Shown in pieces: positions 43,814-54,766 of a stretch of 64,000 bases of DNA. The notes below the pieces were generated by a model. That model was not told where the DNA came from. It searched no databases and worked only from the letters and a program-made list of their open reading frames with translations. The stretch comes from Lachnospiraceae bacterium (GTDB lineage Bacteria; Bacillota; Clostridia; Lachnospirales; Lachnospiraceae), in the NCBI GenBank assembly GCA_016283755.1, contig JAEENO010000020.1, positions 84,156-148,155 of the forward strand. The letters are read 5' to 3'. The translations under genes and the position numbers were made by a program. Positions within the stretch are counted from its first letter, which is position 1, and every line of letters begins with the position of its first letter.

Positions 43814-44965
43814 TTAATTTTTGACCAAAACAACGGAAACATCGTTCAAATTGGTATTTGTAGGGCCTGTTACGATAAGAGAATTAACTTTTTTTAATGC
43901 ATTATATGAGTCATTATCCTCTAACGCTTCCCTTATCACTTCGCGGGAAAGTGCTTTAACTGTAGAAGAATCTACGAATCCACCCGCCGCATCCGTCGGT
44001 CCGTCCGTACCGTCTGAACCTATTGAAAATATAGCTACGTTATCAAGATTATCTATTCCGAGTGCTGCGGAAAGTGCAATCTCTGTATTGCGTCCGCCAC
44101 GTCCTCCGCCTTTTACGACTACGGTAGTTTCCCCCCCGTATATAAAAGCTCTGCTCGTGAATCTATCGCATGCACTTACTTCTTCTCGGGCTTTCGCAGC
44201 TAACATAGCACCCGCATCCACGGCATATCCGGTTAATGTGCTCGTTACAATCTCTGCTTTATATCCAAGCTCCTCGCAGGTTTTCTTTGTCTCATTGCAA
44301 AGAAGTTCCACATTGCCGATGATCTTAGTCTCCACGTTATCTCCGATTGCCGGTCCTGATGCTATTACTTCTATCTTATCTCCCAAGACATCCGATAATA
44401 TAAGTGTTGTTATATGCGCAGGCTTACAGTGCTCTGCAAACTTTCCGCCCTTTACTTTCGAAAGCTTGCTTCTTACGCGGTTTAATTCGTATATATCCGC
44501 ACCGCTCTTTAATAATCTGTCCGTAGTATCCTGCAGTTCTTTTAAAGAGCAATCAGGACTTTCAAAAAGCGCTGAACCGCCACCCGATATCAGGAACAAG
44601 ACTTCATCATCGCTTGTCAGATTCTCCGTCATTTTAAGCACTTCTACGGTTGCCTTAACGGAATTCTCGTCAACTATAGGGTGACCTGCTTCATATACCC
44701 TTAAGCGCACCATACTGTCTGTATTGACAGAGCTTTTATAAGAATGGCCGTACTTGGTGATTACTATACCTTCGTCTATTTCGGAAGGTAAGGATAGTGC
44801 CGCACCTTCAGCCATCTTAAAGGCCGCCTTTCCTATCGCAACCAAAATTAAGCGACCTTTCGGTCGCTTAAAATCTTGTAAAGCACTTATAACAAGCTTA
44901 TCCGGCATACATGCCGAGATAGCATGAGTAACAATATAATCGCAATCTTCTCTTAATGTACTCAT
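43814..44965 (-). CDS. Glycerate 2-kinase (MOFRL/GckA type)
   Basis: LFLISGGGSALFESP, SDVLGDKIEVIASGP, SIGSDGTDGPTDAAGGFVD. Confidence 0.88.
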   Translation of the reverse strand: MSTLREDCDYIVTHAISACMPDKLVISALQDFKRPKGRLILVAIGKAAFKMAEGAALSLPSEIDEGIVITKYGHSYKSSVNTDSMVRLRVYEAGHPIVDENSVKATVEVLKMTENLTSDDEVLFLISGGGSALFESPDCSLKELQDTTDRLLKSGADIYELNRVRSKLSKVKGGKFAEHCKPAHITTLILSDVLGDKIEVIASGPAIGDNVETKIIGNVELLCNETKKTCEELGYKAEIVTSTLTGYAVDAGAMLAAKAREEVSACDRFTSRAFIYGGETTVVVKGGGRGGRNTEIALSAALGIDNLDNVAIFSIGSDGTDGPTDAAGGFVDSSTVKALSREVIREALEDNDSYNALKKVNSLIVTGPTNTNLNDVSVVLVKN

Positions 44966-44977
44966 ATATGCTCCAAA

Positions 44978-46516
44978 TTATTTGATAAGAAGGCTCTCTC
45001 CTGTCATTTCTTTAGGCTTCTCAATTTCCATAAGCTCAAGAAGTGTAGGAATGATATCGCATAATCTGCCGTTATCTTTGAGCTTATACTTCTCATCCGC
45101 ATTGATTAAGATAAAAGGTACAGGGTTGGTTGTGTGCGCTGTTAACGGTTCACCTGTCTCGTAATCAACAAGCTGCTCGGAGTTACCGTGATCTGCGCAT
45201 AAGAACATCTGGCCGTCAACCTTTTTTATCGCCTGAACAACTTCGCCTACACACTCATCAACAGCTTCGCATGCTTTTACTGCAGCTTCGAATACACCTG
45301 TGTGTCCTACCATATCCGGGTTTGCGAAGTTACAGATGATTACATCATACTTCTCGGAAAGAATCGCATTAACGAGATTCTCACATACTTCATATACAGA
45401 CATTTCAGGCTGAAGGTCGTATGTTGCAACCTTAGGAGAATTGATCAAGAATCTGTCCTCTCCTTCATAAGGCTTCTCAACACCGCCGTTAAAGAAGAAT
45501 GTTACATGCGCATACTTCTCTGTCTCGGCGATTCTTGCCTGCTTAAGTCCGAGTGAAGAGATATACTCACCGAAAGTATTCTTAAGTTCAACCTTCTTAA
45601 ATGCAATCTCCTTATTTGGAATTGTTACATCATATTCTGTAAAGCAAGTGTAATGAACTTTTTTACGAGGTCCGCGATTAAATCCATCGAAATCATCACA
45701 GCAGAAAGTTCTTGAAATCTCACGTGCTCTGTCCGGTCTGAAGTTATAGAATATGATACTGTCGTTATCGTTAATTGTCGCAACAGGCTTGCCATTTTCA
45801 GTTGCTACTATAGGAAGTACGAATTCATCGGTAACATCGTTATCGTAAGATGCTTTTAAACCTGCAGCGGCATCTTCAACTTTAACACCTTCGCCTTCGG
45901 TAAGAGCGCGATAAGCCTTCTCGATACGCTCCCATCTGTTATCTCTGTCCATTGCGTAGTAACGGCCCATAATGGTTGCGATCTTACCTACGCCAATTTC
46001 TTTCATCTTCTTCTGTAATTCTTCAACATAAGTAATACCCGATGTCGGAGCTGTGTCTCTTCCGTCCATAAAACAATGAACGTATACGTTGCTTACACCT
46101 TCGCGCTTAGCCATCTCAAGAAGTCCGTAAAGATGAGTATTGTGACTGTGTACACCGCCGTCAGACAATAGTCCGTACAAATGAAGTGCTGAATTATTCT
46201 TCTTAACATTATTCATTGCATTAAGAAGCGCTTCATTCTTGAAGAAATCCCCGTCTTCAATCTCCTTTGTGATTCTGGTAAGTTCCTGGAATACAACACG
46301 TCCCGCACCCATATTAAGGTGTCCTACTTCGGAGTTACCCATCTGTCCATCCGGCAATCCTACGTGCAACCCGCTCGCATTACCGTGAACAAAAGGATAT
46401 TCCTTCATAAGTCTGTCGATATTGGGAGTTTTCGCGGTATATACCGCATTAGCCTTGGTATTCTCATTTAATCCAAATCCGTCAAGGATTAATAATAATG
46501 TTGGTCTTTTCTTCAT
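44978..46516 (-). CDS. gpmI: 2,3-bisphosphoglycerate-independent phosphoglycerate mutase
   Basis: LLILDGFGLNENTKANAV, NSEVGHLNMGAGRVV, HCFMDGRDTAPTSG, LCADHGNSEQL. Confidence 0.97.
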   Translation of the reverse strand: MKKRPTLLLILDGFGLNENTKANAVYTAKTPNIDRLMKEYPFVHGNASGLHVGLPDGQMGNSEVGHLNMGAGRVVFQELTRITKEIEDGDFFKNEALLNAMNNVKKNNSALHLYGLLSDGGVHSHNTHLYGLLEMAKREGVSNVYVHCFMDGRDTAPTSGITYVEELQKKMKEIGVGKIATIMGRYYAMDRDNRWERIEKAYRALTEGEGVKVEDAAAGLKASYDNDVTDEFVLPIVATENGKPVATINDNDSIIFYNFRPDRAREISRTFCCDDFDGFNRGPRKKVHYTCFTEYDVTIPNKEIAFKKVELKNTFGEYISSLGLKQARIAETEKYAHVTFFFNGGVEKPYEGEDRFLINSPKVATYDLQPEMSVYEVCENLVNAILSEKYDVIICNFANPDMVGHTGVFEAAVKACEAVDECVGEVVQAIKKVDGQMFLCADHGNSEQLVDYETGEPLTAHTTNPVPFILINADEKYKLKDNGRLCDIIPTLLELMEIEKPKEMTGESLLIK

Positions 46517-46530
46517 CTTAACATCCTCTC

Positions 46531-47940
46531 TTACTGTGCTTCTCTGACGTATCCGTCATTATCTATTGTAACGCCGTCGGATAACGATCTTATGTATCCT
46601 AATGCATTATCAAGTTCTTCCTTATTCTCTATCTTATAAGTTAAGCCGTTCTCATATTCACACGGTATAACCCTGTAATCTACCTTATTATCTTCATGAA
46701 TAACTATCTGAAAAAGCATGGTATGCCTTGATATCGCAGTCGTCCAGTCAAACCAGTAGTTGCCGAGACTATAGAGGATCGGCGCACCCATAAAGTATTC
46801 AAAGCCCTGAAGGCAATGAGTATGTCCTCCGACTACAACGTCAGCACCCTTTTCTATATACTTCATACCGAGCATCCTCTGATCGGCACCCATCTCATCG
46901 GTATCTTCCGTACCCCAGTGTACGTAAGCAATGACATAATCAGCCTTCGCTCTTGCTTCTTTAATAACTTCAAGATACTTATCCGGATTAAGTGTCTTAA
47001 GTACTCCCGGAGTTGTTGCGGTTGCTTCCCGCGTAAAGTTATAGCTTCGCTCAACCTGCGTTGCGGAAGTAAAAGCTATCTTACGTCCGTTTACGATAAA
47101 ATATACTATCTCCGACGCTTGCTCTAAGTTACGGCCCGCGCCGACATAAGGCATATCTATATCTTCCAATGTCTCAAGCGTAGAGATAAGACCTTCTTCA
47201 CCGTAATCATAGACATGATTATTGGCAAGAGACACTATATCAACACCAAGTGTACGCAGGCTTGCAGCGTATTCAGGCTTTGCCTTGAATGTATAAGCCT
47301 TGCCCTCAAGCGGTTCTCCCACCTCAGTATAAGTGCATTCATTATTAATCATGAATATATCCGCATTATGCATCTCTTCGAGGAGCGCTTTGGAGAAACA
47401 ATGCTCGGGCTCATTCTGAAGACTAAGCATAATCTCCATATTGCCCCAGGAATCATCGAAATTGATATCACCTGCAAAATCTATGATAATATCAGTTTTC
47501 GCGTCCACATTCTTAACATATACATTATCAAGATAATCAGGATGGATTCCCTTATCCGCACAATAATATACCCACAGAACATGCAACGTATTACCTGTTA
47601 ATTCATAGTAACAGCTCTCGTCTCCGCCTACCTTAAGCTTACTTTCAAGCTTCTTAAGAATCTCTTCTCCGTATCTTGCATAGAACCACAGATAAAAGCT
47701 CTCATCGAGAGGATATCCGTAAGTATTCTGCGAATTGGCAAGACGAAGCAGATCTTCTATAAGAATCTGTGCTTCATTGGTAAGCTCGCGATTCTTCAGT
47801 GTCTCCATATCTACGTAATGCTCTTCTTCAGCCTTATGAAATTCATTATCACCGGAATTCTTCTTACCACATCCCGGAAGTATCGTTAATACTGTCATCG
47901 ACACGATAATAAGAAGTGCCGTCAATTTCTTAAGTTTCAT
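46531..47940 (-). CDS. CapA family protein (PGA synthesis-type metallophosphatase), lipoprotein
   Basis: Lipobox LTILPGCGKK, DFAGDINFDD, MINNECTY, SLANNHVYDYGEEGL, YVHWGTE, VVGGHTHCLQGFE. Confidence 0.9.
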   Translation of the reverse strand: MKLKKLTALLIIVSMTVLTILPGCGKKNSGDNEFHKAEEEHYVDMETLKNRELTNEAQILIEDLLRLANSQNTYGYPLDESFYLWFYARYGEEILKKLESKLKVGGDESCYYELTGNTLHVLWVYYCADKGIHPDYLDNVYVKNVDAKTDIIIDFAGDINFDDSWGNMEIMLSLQNEPEHCFSKALLEEMHNADIFMINNECTYTEVGEPLEGKAYTFKAKPEYAASLRTLGVDIVSLANNHVYDYGEEGLISTLETLEDIDMPYVGAGRNLEQASEIVYFIVNGRKIAFTSATQVERSYNFTREATATTPGVLKTLNPDKYLEVIKEARAKADYVIAYVHWGTEDTDEMGADQRMLGMKYIEKGADVVVGGHTHCLQGFEYFMGAPILYSLGNYWFDWTTAISRHTMLFQIVIHEDNKVDYRVIPCEYENGLTYKIENKEELDNALGYIRSLSDGVTIDNDGYVREAQ

Positions 47941-48027
47941 CTTATAATATAATCCCTTTTAGTAAGACATATATGTTATATTTTACCGCAGATTAATCAA
48001 TAATTCTATCTATAAAATAAATAAAAA

Positions 48028-48056
48028 GGGAACCATGCCATTCCATGATTCCCTAA
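48028..48056 (-). terminator. tpiA terminator
   Basis: AGGGAATCATGGAATGGCATGGTTCCCTTTTT on minus strand. Confidence 0.75.
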
Positions 48057-48068
48057 ATATTAACTAAA

Positions 48069-48815
48069 TCAGCAATTTACAATCTTACCGAAATCAGCCT
48101 TAAGTGCTGCACCGCCGACCAAACCGCCGTCGATATCAGGCTTGCCGAAGATCTCTGCGGCATTCTCGCCCTTAACGGATCCGCCGTACTGAATACGAAC
48201 GGATTCAGCAGTTGCATCGTTATACATAACACGGATTACGTCACGAATTGCCTTGCATACTTCTTCTGCCTGATCGGATGTAGCTGTCTTACCTGTACCT
48301 ATAGCCCAGATCGGTTCATAAGCGATAACCATCTTAGCAACATTCTCTGCAGGAACACCGAATAAGCACTCCTTAATCTGAGTATTGATAAAGTCGATTG
48401 TTACGCCCATTTCTCTCTGTTCTAACGTCTCGCCGCAACACAGAATAGGTGTAAGACCTGCCTCGAAAGCTTTTTTAACCTTCTTATTAAGAAGTTCGTT
48501 ATCCTCACCGAAGTACTGTCTTCTCTCGGAATGTCCGAGGATTACGTACTTAACACCTGCATCAACAAGCATCGGTGCGGAAATCTCGCCTGTAAAAGCG
48601 CCCTTATCTTCAAAATACATATTCTCAGCGCCTACAACTACATTAGTTCCCTTAACTGCGTTAATTACAGGAACTATATCAATTGCAGGAACGCAATATA
48701 CTACTTCTACACTATCTGACTGAACAAGCGGCTTTAATTCTTCAACAAGCTTAATTGCTTCCGAAGGAGTCATGTTCATCTTCCAGTTTCCTGCTACTAT
48801 TCTCTTTCTTGACAT
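48069..48815 (-). CDS. tpiA: Triosephosphate isomerase
   Basis: [47 protein letters not shown]; start adjusted to [13 protein letters not shown]. Confidence 0.97.
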   Translation of the reverse strand: MSRKRIVAGNWKMNMTPSEAIKLVEELKPLVQSDSVEVVYCVPAIDIVPVINAVKGTNVVVGAENMYFEDKGAFTGEISAPMLVDAGVKYVILGHSERRQYFGEDNELLNKKVKKAFEAGLTPILCCGETLEQREMGVTIDFINTQIKECLFGVPAENVAKMVIAYEPIWAIGTGKTATSDQAEEVCKAIRDVIRVMYNDATAESVRIQYGGSVKGENAAEIFGKPDIDGGLVGGAALKADFGKIVNC

Positions 48816-48831
48816 CTTATGTCCTCCCATT

Positions 48832-50055
48832 CTATTTATCGTCAGCTGCAACAACGCCCGGAAGTGCCTTGCCTTCAAGGAATTCAAGTGATGCACCGCC
48901 ACCTGTTGAGATGTGGCTCATCTTATCTGCAAATCCCATCTGGTTAACTGCCGCTGCGGAATCTCCGCCACCGATGATTGTTGTCGCATCTGTATCTGCA
49001 AGAGCTTTTGCTACTTCCAAGGTACCCTTTGCAAGTACCGGGTTCTCGAATACGCCCATAGGTCCGTTCCATACTACAGTCTTAGCATTCTTAACTTCAT
49101 TCTTAAAAAGCTCCATAGTCTTAGGTCCGATATCAAGGCCCATCTTGTCTGCCGGAAGCTTATCTGAAGGGAATACTTCTGTATCGATAGGTGCATCGAT
49201 CGGATCCGGGAAAGCTGCTGCTACTGTTGTATCGATAGGAAGAAGAAGCTTCTTGCCAAGCTTATCAGCCTTCTCCATCATTTCCTTACAATATGAAATC
49301 TTCTCATCGTCTACAAGTGATGTACCGATCTCATATCCTTTTGCCTTAAGGAATGTATAAGCCATACCGCCACCGATGATTAATGTATCGCACTTTTCAA
49401 GCAAATTATTAATTACATTAAGCTTATCAGCTACCTTAGCTCCGCCCAGGATCGCTACGAAAGGACGTACAGGATTCTCTACCGCATTGCCAAGGAAATC
49501 AATCTCCTTTTGCATTAAGTATCCGACTGCGTTCTTGCCACCCTTAGCGGTGATAAACTTTGTAACGCCTTCAACGGATGCGTGGGCTCTGTGTGATGAA
49601 CCGAATGCATCGCATACATAGAAATCCGCAAGATCTGCAAGTTCCTTGGAGAACTTCTCGCCGTTTTTCGTCTCTTCCTCGCCTCTAAAGCGGGTATTCT
49701 GTAAAAGCACAACATCGCCTTCAGCCATTGCATTAACTGCTGCTGTTGCTGCATCGCCTGTTACATTGTAATCGGATACGAAATTAACTTTCTTTCCGAG
49801 CTTTTCAGATAAGCGCTCTGCTACAGGAGCAAGAGATTCACCTTCGTTAGGGCCGTTCTTAACCTTGCCTAAGTGTGAGCAAAGGATAACCTTGCCGCCG
49901 TCCTTAAGAAGCTTGTTGATTGTAGGAAGTGCAGCTGTGATACGGGTATCGTCTGTAATCTTGCCTTCTTTCAACGGAACGTTGAAGTCGCAACGAACAA
50001 GGACTCTTTTGCCCTTAACGTTAATATCATCAACCGATAATTTATTCAATGCCAT
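48832..50055 (-). CDS. pgk: Phosphoglycerate kinase
   Basis: [48 protein letters not shown]. Confidence 0.97.
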   Translation of the reverse strand: MALNKLSVDDINVKGKRVLVRCDFNVPLKEGKITDDTRITAALPTINKLLKDGGKVILCSHLGKVKNGPNEGESLAPVAERLSEKLGKKVNFVSDYNVTGDAATAAVNAMAEGDVVLLQNTRFRGEEETKNGEKFSKELADLADFYVCDAFGSSHRAHASVEGVTKFITAKGGKNAVGYLMQKEIDFLGNAVENPVRPFVAILGGAKVADKLNVINNLLEKCDTLIIGGGMAYTFLKAKGYEIGTSLVDDEKISYCKEMMEKADKLGKKLLLPIDTTVAAAFPDPIDAPIDTEVFPSDKLPADKMGLDIGPKTMELFKNEVKNAKTVVWNGPMGVFENPVLAKGTLEVAKALADTDATTIIGGGDSAAAVNQMGFADKMSHISTGGGASLEFLEGKALPGVVAADDK

Positions 50056-50087
50056 ATACTTCACCTCTAATTTTCAATAATAATGGG

Positions 50088-50117
50088 CCCGGTCCACAAA
50101 GAACCGGACCCTTTTAA
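50088..50117 (-). terminator. gap terminator
   Basis: AAAGGGTCCGGTTCTTTGTGGACCGGGCCC. Confidence 0.55.
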
Positions 50118-50132
50118 TTCGAGTCTAATTGA

Positions 50133-51149
50133 TTATTTTAACTCTGAGAAGTACTTAATTGTACGAACCATCTGGCTTGTGTAGCTGTTCTCGTTATCAT
50201 ACCAAGAAACAACCTGTACCTGATATGTATCGTCATCAATCTTAGATACCATTGTCTGAGTTGAATCGAATAATGAGCCGTATCTCATACCGATAATATC
50301 GGATGAAACGATCTCGTCTACGTTGTAGCCGAATGACTCGTTGGAAGCTGCCTTCATGGCTGCGTTGATACCGTCAACTGTGATGTCCTTGCCCTTAACA
50401 ACTGCGATAAGGATTGTTGTTGAACCTGTAGGTACCGGAACACGCTGTGCAGCGCCGATTAACTTGCCGTTTAACTCAGGGATAACAAGACCGATTGCCT
50501 TAGCTGCTCCTGTTGAGTTAGGAACGATATTAACTGCTGCAGCACGTGAACGACGAAGATCGCCCTTTCTCTGAGGTCCGTCAAGTGTCATCTGGTCGCC
50601 TGTGTAAGCGTGAATTGTCTGCATAATACCTGACTGGATCGGTGCATACTTATTAAGTGCCTGTGCCATAGGTGCAAGGCAGTTGGTTGTACAGCTTGCT
50701 GCTGAAATAATATCATCAGAAGCCTTTAAGATATCATGGTTAACATTATATACGATTGTAGGAAGATCGTTACCTGCCGGAGCGGAAATAACTACCTTTC
50801 TTGCACCTGCCTTAATGTGAGCGGCTGCCTTTTCCTTAGATGTGTAGAAACCTGTACACTCAAGTACTACGTCAACGCCAAGCTTACCCCAAGGGCAGTT
50901 AGCTGCATCGGATTCAGCATAGATCTTAATTGTCTTACCGTCAACAGTAATTGAATCTTCACCTGCTGTTACTGTATCTGCAAGATCATACTTCTTCTGA
51001 GCACTATCATACTTAAGAAGATGAGCAAGCATCTTAGGGCTTGTAAGATCGTTAATTGCTACTACCTCATATCCTTCTGCTCCAAACATCTGTCTGAATG
51101 CAAGACGTCCAATACGTCCAAAACCATTAATCGCTACTTTAACTGACAT
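50133..51149 (-). CDS. gap: Type I glyceraldehyde-3-phosphate dehydrogenase
   Basis: [45 protein letters not shown]; start adjusted to MSVKVAING. Confidence 0.97.
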   Translation of the reverse strand: MSVKVAINGFGRIGRLAFRQMFGAEGYEVVAINDLTSPKMLAHLLKYDSAQKKYDLADTVTAGEDSITVDGKTIKIYAESDAANCPWGKLGVDVVLECTGFYTSKEKAAAHIKAGARKVVISAPAGNDLPTIVYNVNHDILKASDDIISAASCTTNCLAPMAQALNKYAPIQSGIMQTIHAYTGDQMTLDGPQRKGDLRRSRAAAVNIVPNSTGAAKAIGLVIPELNGKLIGAAQRVPVPTGSTTILIAVVKGKDITVDGINAAMKAASNESFGYNVDEIVSSDIIGMRYGSLFDSTQTMVSKIDDDTYQVQVVSWYDNENSYTSQMVRTIKYFSELK

Positions 51150-51420
51150 AATGATCCTCCTATTTAATTGATATCGGTATTTTATTCTGAATATGACCAA
51201 GTATCGGTCATCCATCAGTCAACTTTTATTATAGCATAGAAAAAAGATTTTACCACATTGAAATTTAATGTCTTTGCGAAAATACCCGTTGTGATATAAG
51301 TATCAATCAACAGGCTATAACTTATGGCTGCATTGTGATATAATAACGACATGGTTTTATCGGGTTTATCGGTAAGACCTAACGGGGTTTATAATAATTT
51401 ATATCAGGAGCTTTTATAAC

Positions 51421-52347
51421 ATGGGTAACACATTCTACTTCAACTGGGAACCGGCTCTTATGGAGTGGCTCCAGGCGCATATGGGAAGTTTCGGAACGAC
51501 CTTTATGTCCTATTGTTCAGCGTTCGGTGAGGAATTAATCCTTATCGGAGTTATGTGCATTCTTTACTTTATCTATGATAAGGAAACCGCAAAGTATGTT
51601 GCAAGACGCTATATGGTTGCAAGCTGCGGATTTGGTTTCATCAAGAACATCTTCTGCAGATTACGCCCTTATTTCGTACATGATAATGTAAAATGCTTAA
51701 AACCCGTCGATCCCAATGCGGACCTATATGACGTAACGCATCAGGGTTTCTCCTTCCCAAGCGGGCACTCCGCAGGAAGTATGGCAATCTTCGGCGGCGC
51801 AGCCGTTAAGATTAAGAAAGGCTGGTTTAGAGCACTTGCAGCAATAATTATTCTTCTTGTAGGTATCTCAAGATTCGCACTCGGTGCTCACTATCCTACC
51901 GACGTTCTTGCAGGCTGGGGAATCGGTATCTTAAGTATATGCCTCTTCTCTCTTATGGAGAAGTACATTAAGAATCGCAAGATTGTATATCTTATCTGGC
52001 TTTTAATCTTCTTACCGGGATTTTTCTTCGCAACAACAACAGACTTCTACTCAAGCTACGGTATGATGATCGGTGTATTCGGAGCAGATCTTTTCGAAGC
52101 AAAGTTCGTTAAGTTTGAGAAGCCTAAGAATATCTTTACAGGTATCTTAAGAATAGTCGGCGCACTTGCTATTTATTATGCACTTAACGTATTATTGAAG
52201 ATGCCGTTTAGTTCTGAATTCCGTTCATCCGCAACACTTGCTTCTTACCTTGTAAGAATAGCAAGATACGGACTTATGTTATTCGTTCCGATGGCAATCT
52301 ATCCTATGTGCTTTAAGCCATTAGGCAAGATATTCTTTAAAAAATAG
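51421..52347 (+). CDS. PAP2 superfamily phosphatase, membrane protein
   Basis: RPYFVHDNVK, FSFPSGHSAGSM, SRFALGAHYPTDVLAGW. Confidence 0.9.
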   Translation: MGNTFYFNWEPALMEWLQAHMGSFGTTFMSYCSAFGEELILIGVMCILYFIYDKETAKYVARRYMVASCGFGFIKNIFCRLRPYFVHDNVKCLKPVDPNADLYDVTHQGFSFPSGHSAGSMAIFGGAAVKIKKGWFRALAAIIILLVGISRFALGAHYPTDVLAGWGIGILSICLFSLMEKYIKNRKIVYLIWLLIFLPGFFFATTTDFYSSYGMMIGVFGADLFEAKFVKFEKPKNIFTGILRIVGALAIYYALNVLLKMPFSSEFRSSATLASYLVRIARYGLMLFVPMAIYPMCFKPLGKIFFKK

Positions 52348-52377
52348 AGCTTTTATACAATTACATAATCAATAAAA

Positions 52378-52406
52378 ATATCCGGAGATCTCTCTCCGGA
52401 TATTTT
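52378..52406 (+). terminator. Terminator after PAP2 gene
   Basis: ATCCGGAGATCTCTCTCCGGATATTTT. Confidence 0.75.
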
Positions 52407-52453
52407 AGTCTAACGTGAGTTTCTATTTAAGTTAATCACTATAGGGAGTGATA

Positions 52454-52891
52454 TTAATAATCCTCTTCTTCTTCGCCTTCTGATATATCAGACTTCGGCT
52501 TCTTTAAGCCTTCGATGGTGATTCCGTGCTTCTCTGCGTAATCCCAAAGTGCTGCATGAATTGCTTCTTCTGCAAGTAGTGAGCAATGAACCTTAACAGG
52601 AGGAAGTCCGTCAAGAGCTTCCATAACTGCCTGATTGGTAACCTTTAAAGCCTCTTCAATAGTCTTACCCATTACAAGCTCTGTTGCCATTGATGATGTT
52701 GCAACTGCTGCGCCGCAACCGAAGGTCTTGAACTTGCAATCTCTTATTATCCCGTTATCATCGATATCAAGATACATTCTCATGATATCGCCGCACTTTG
52801 CGTTACCTACTGTACCAACGCCTGATGCGTTCTCTATCTCGCCAACGTTTCTAGGATGCTGAAAATGATCCATTACTTTTTCGCTATACAT
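52454..52891 (-). CDS. iscU: Fe-S cluster assembly scaffold IscU/NifU-like
   Basis: GTVGNAKCGDIMRMYL, FKTFGCGAAVATSSMATE, PVKVHCSLLAEEAI. Confidence 0.93.
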   Translation of the reverse strand: MYSEKVMDHFQHPRNVGEIENASGVGTVGNAKCGDIMRMYLDIDDNGIIRDCKFKTFGCGAAVATSSMATELVMGKTIEEALKVTNQAVMEALDGLPPVKVHCSLLAEEAIHAALWDYAEKHGITIEGLKKPKSDISEGEEEEDY

Positions 52892-52910
52892 AACATACCC
52901 TCCGTTAATC

Positions 52911-54098
52911 CTACTTATTCTGCTTCTTTACGAAATCTTCGTAAAGCGGTGACATTGCTCTTAATGTCTCTATAATCTTCTTTAATTCATCAACCGTGTA
53001 ATCAATCTCTTCCTTGGTGGTCTCATAGCTTAATGTAAGTCTTAATGAGCCGTGTGCAATCTCATGCGGTAAACCGATCGCAAGAAGTACATGTGAAGGA
53101 TCGAGTGAACCCGATGTACAAGCAGAACCGGATGAACCGCAGATTCCCTTGCCGTCAAGCATGATAAGCATTGATTCGCCTTCAATGAATCTGAAGCATG
53201 CATTAACGTTATTAGGAAGTCTATGTGTTCTTGAACCGTTAATCTTGGTATAAGGGATCTCATTCTCAAGTCTTCCGATTAAGTAATCACGAAGTTCGGA
53301 TTCCTTCTTGATTCTCTCATCAAGTGTAGCCTTGGCAATCTCGCAAGCTTTACCGAATCCTGCGATACCCGGAATATTCTCTGTACCTGCACGACGCTTT
53401 CTCTCCTGTGCGCCGCCATGTACGAATGACTTAATCTTAACGCCCTTTCTAATATAGAGCATTCCGACTCCCTTAGGTCCGTATAACTTATGTCCGCTTG
53501 CGGAAAGCATATCGATATTCATTTCATCTACATTGATATGAACCTGCCCGAATGCCTGAACCGCATCTGTATGGAAGTATATTCCGTGCTTATGAACAAC
53601 TTCACCGATCTCTTTGATCGGTTCAATTGTACCGATCTCGTTATTGGCAAACATAATGGATACTAAGATTGTATCCGGACGAATAGCTTTTTCAACTGCT
53701 TCAGGAGATACGATACCGTCTTCATCAACATCAAGGTATGTAACTTCAAAACCGTTCTTCTCCAAGTATTCGCATGTATGAAGAATTGCATGATGCTCAA
53801 TCTTCGATGTAATTATATGCTTGCCTTTATCCTTTAATAATTCTGCAGTTGCCTTAAGTGCCCAGTTATCTGCCTCAGAACCGCCTGCTGTAAAGTAAAT
53901 CTCATCAGTGTTGGCACCGATCAAGTCTGCAACCTTAGCTCTCGCATCGGTTAAAGCTTCCTTTGCCTTAGCTCCTACCGAATATATTGCAGATGCATTA
54001 CCGTAGTTCTCCGTAAAAAACGGAATCATGGTCTCCACAACTTCCGGACGTACCTTGGTTGTTGCTGCATTGTCAAGATATACGATTCTCTTCTCCAT
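52911..54098 (-). CDS. iscS: Cysteine desulfurase (IscS/NifS)
   Basis: VYLDNAATTKV, SASGHKLYGPKGVG, GGAQERKRRAGTENIPGI, GSSGSACTSGSLDPSHVL. Confidence 0.95.
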   Translation of the reverse strand: MEKRIVYLDNAATTKVRPEVVETMIPFFTENYGNASAIYSVGAKAKEALTDARAKVADLIGANTDEIYFTAGGSEADNWALKATAELLKDKGKHIITSKIEHHAILHTCEYLEKNGFEVTYLDVDEDGIVSPEAVEKAIRPDTILVSIMFANNEIGTIEPIKEIGEVVHKHGIYFHTDAVQAFGQVHINVDEMNIDMLSASGHKLYGPKGVGMLYIRKGVKIKSFVHGGAQERKRRAGTENIPGIAGFGKACEIAKATLDERIKKESELRDYLIGRLENEIPYTKINGSRTHRLPNNVNACFRFIEGESMLIMLDGKGICGSSGSACTSGSLDPSHVLLAIGLPHEIAHGSLRLTLSYETTKEEIDYTVDELKKIIETLRAMSPLYEDFVKKQNK

Positions 54099-54100
54099 GT

Positions 54101-54535
54101 CTATTCCTCTCCTACATTGCGGCTGTCGTTGACAAGCTCGCTTATAAATATATTGTTAATTGTATCGTTCACGCTATCGTTGATCTTCTTCCACACAAGT
54201 CTTGTTGTGCAATGTCCCGTTGCGCCGCAACTGTGCTCACAGGATTCCTCCTCCGTTGCACATTCAACCGGTGAAAGGTCACCTTCAAGTGCTCTTAATA
54301 CATCGCCTACCGAAATCTCTTCGGGCTTTCTTGTAAGTACATATCCTCCCGAAGCTCCGCGAACCGATTCCACAAGATTAGCTTTCTTAAGCTTAGTCAT
54401 AAGCTGTTCCAAATAACTTATTGAAATATCCTGACGCTTGGCTACTTCCGCAAGTGATACCGGTTCTTTCTCCGAATAGATCGCTATATCAACAAAAGCT
54501 CTTAAACCGTAGCGTCCTTTTGTAGACAGTTTCAT
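54101..54535 (-). CDS. Rrf2 family regulator (IscR/CymR-type)
   Basis: MKLSTKGRYGLRAFVDIA, wHTH, cysteines CATEEESCEHSCGATGHC. Confidence 0.92.
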   Translation of the reverse strand: MKLSTKGRYGLRAFVDIAIYSEKEPVSLAEVAKRQDISISYLEQLMTKLKKANLVESVRGASGGYVLTRKPEEISVGDVLRALEGDLSPVECATEEESCEHSCGATGHCTTRLVWKKINDSVNDTINNIFISELVNDSRNVGEE

Positions 54536-54556
54536 GTGATTACCTCACTTAAACCC

Positions 54557-54616
54557 AATTCCTACAGATTTAATTCCTAGTATTGTAATTCCTAGTAAAT
54601 TAATTCCTACTATTTT
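54557..54616 (-). promoter_or_regulatory. Four tandem 15-bp operator-like repeats upstream of Rrf2/isc operon
   Basis: AATTCCTA starts at 54557, 54572, 54587, 54602 (exact 15-bp period). Confidence 0.85.
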
Positions 54617-54730
54617 TGTCAGAATTATAATATCATCTATTTTTACAGTTTGCAATAGCTTACTTAAAATTTTTTATTAAAGAATAATGAAAGTATCGAT
54701 AAAACAAATTCTAATATAATGCAAAAAAAT

Positions 54731-54759
54731 AAGGAGAACCATTTCGGTTCTCCTTAAAG
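54731..54759 (-). terminator. efp terminator
   Basis: AAGGAGAACCGAAATGGTTCTCCTTATTTTTT on minus strand. Confidence 0.85.
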
Positions 54760-54766
54760 TCATTAA

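Noticed and set aside
43821-44684. 287-aa plus-strand ORF antisense to glycerate kinase; similarly 25666-26535 plus
   Set aside because: Antisense shadow ORFs with low-complexity Ser/Pro/Thr composition and no domain match, lying opposite well-supported genes.
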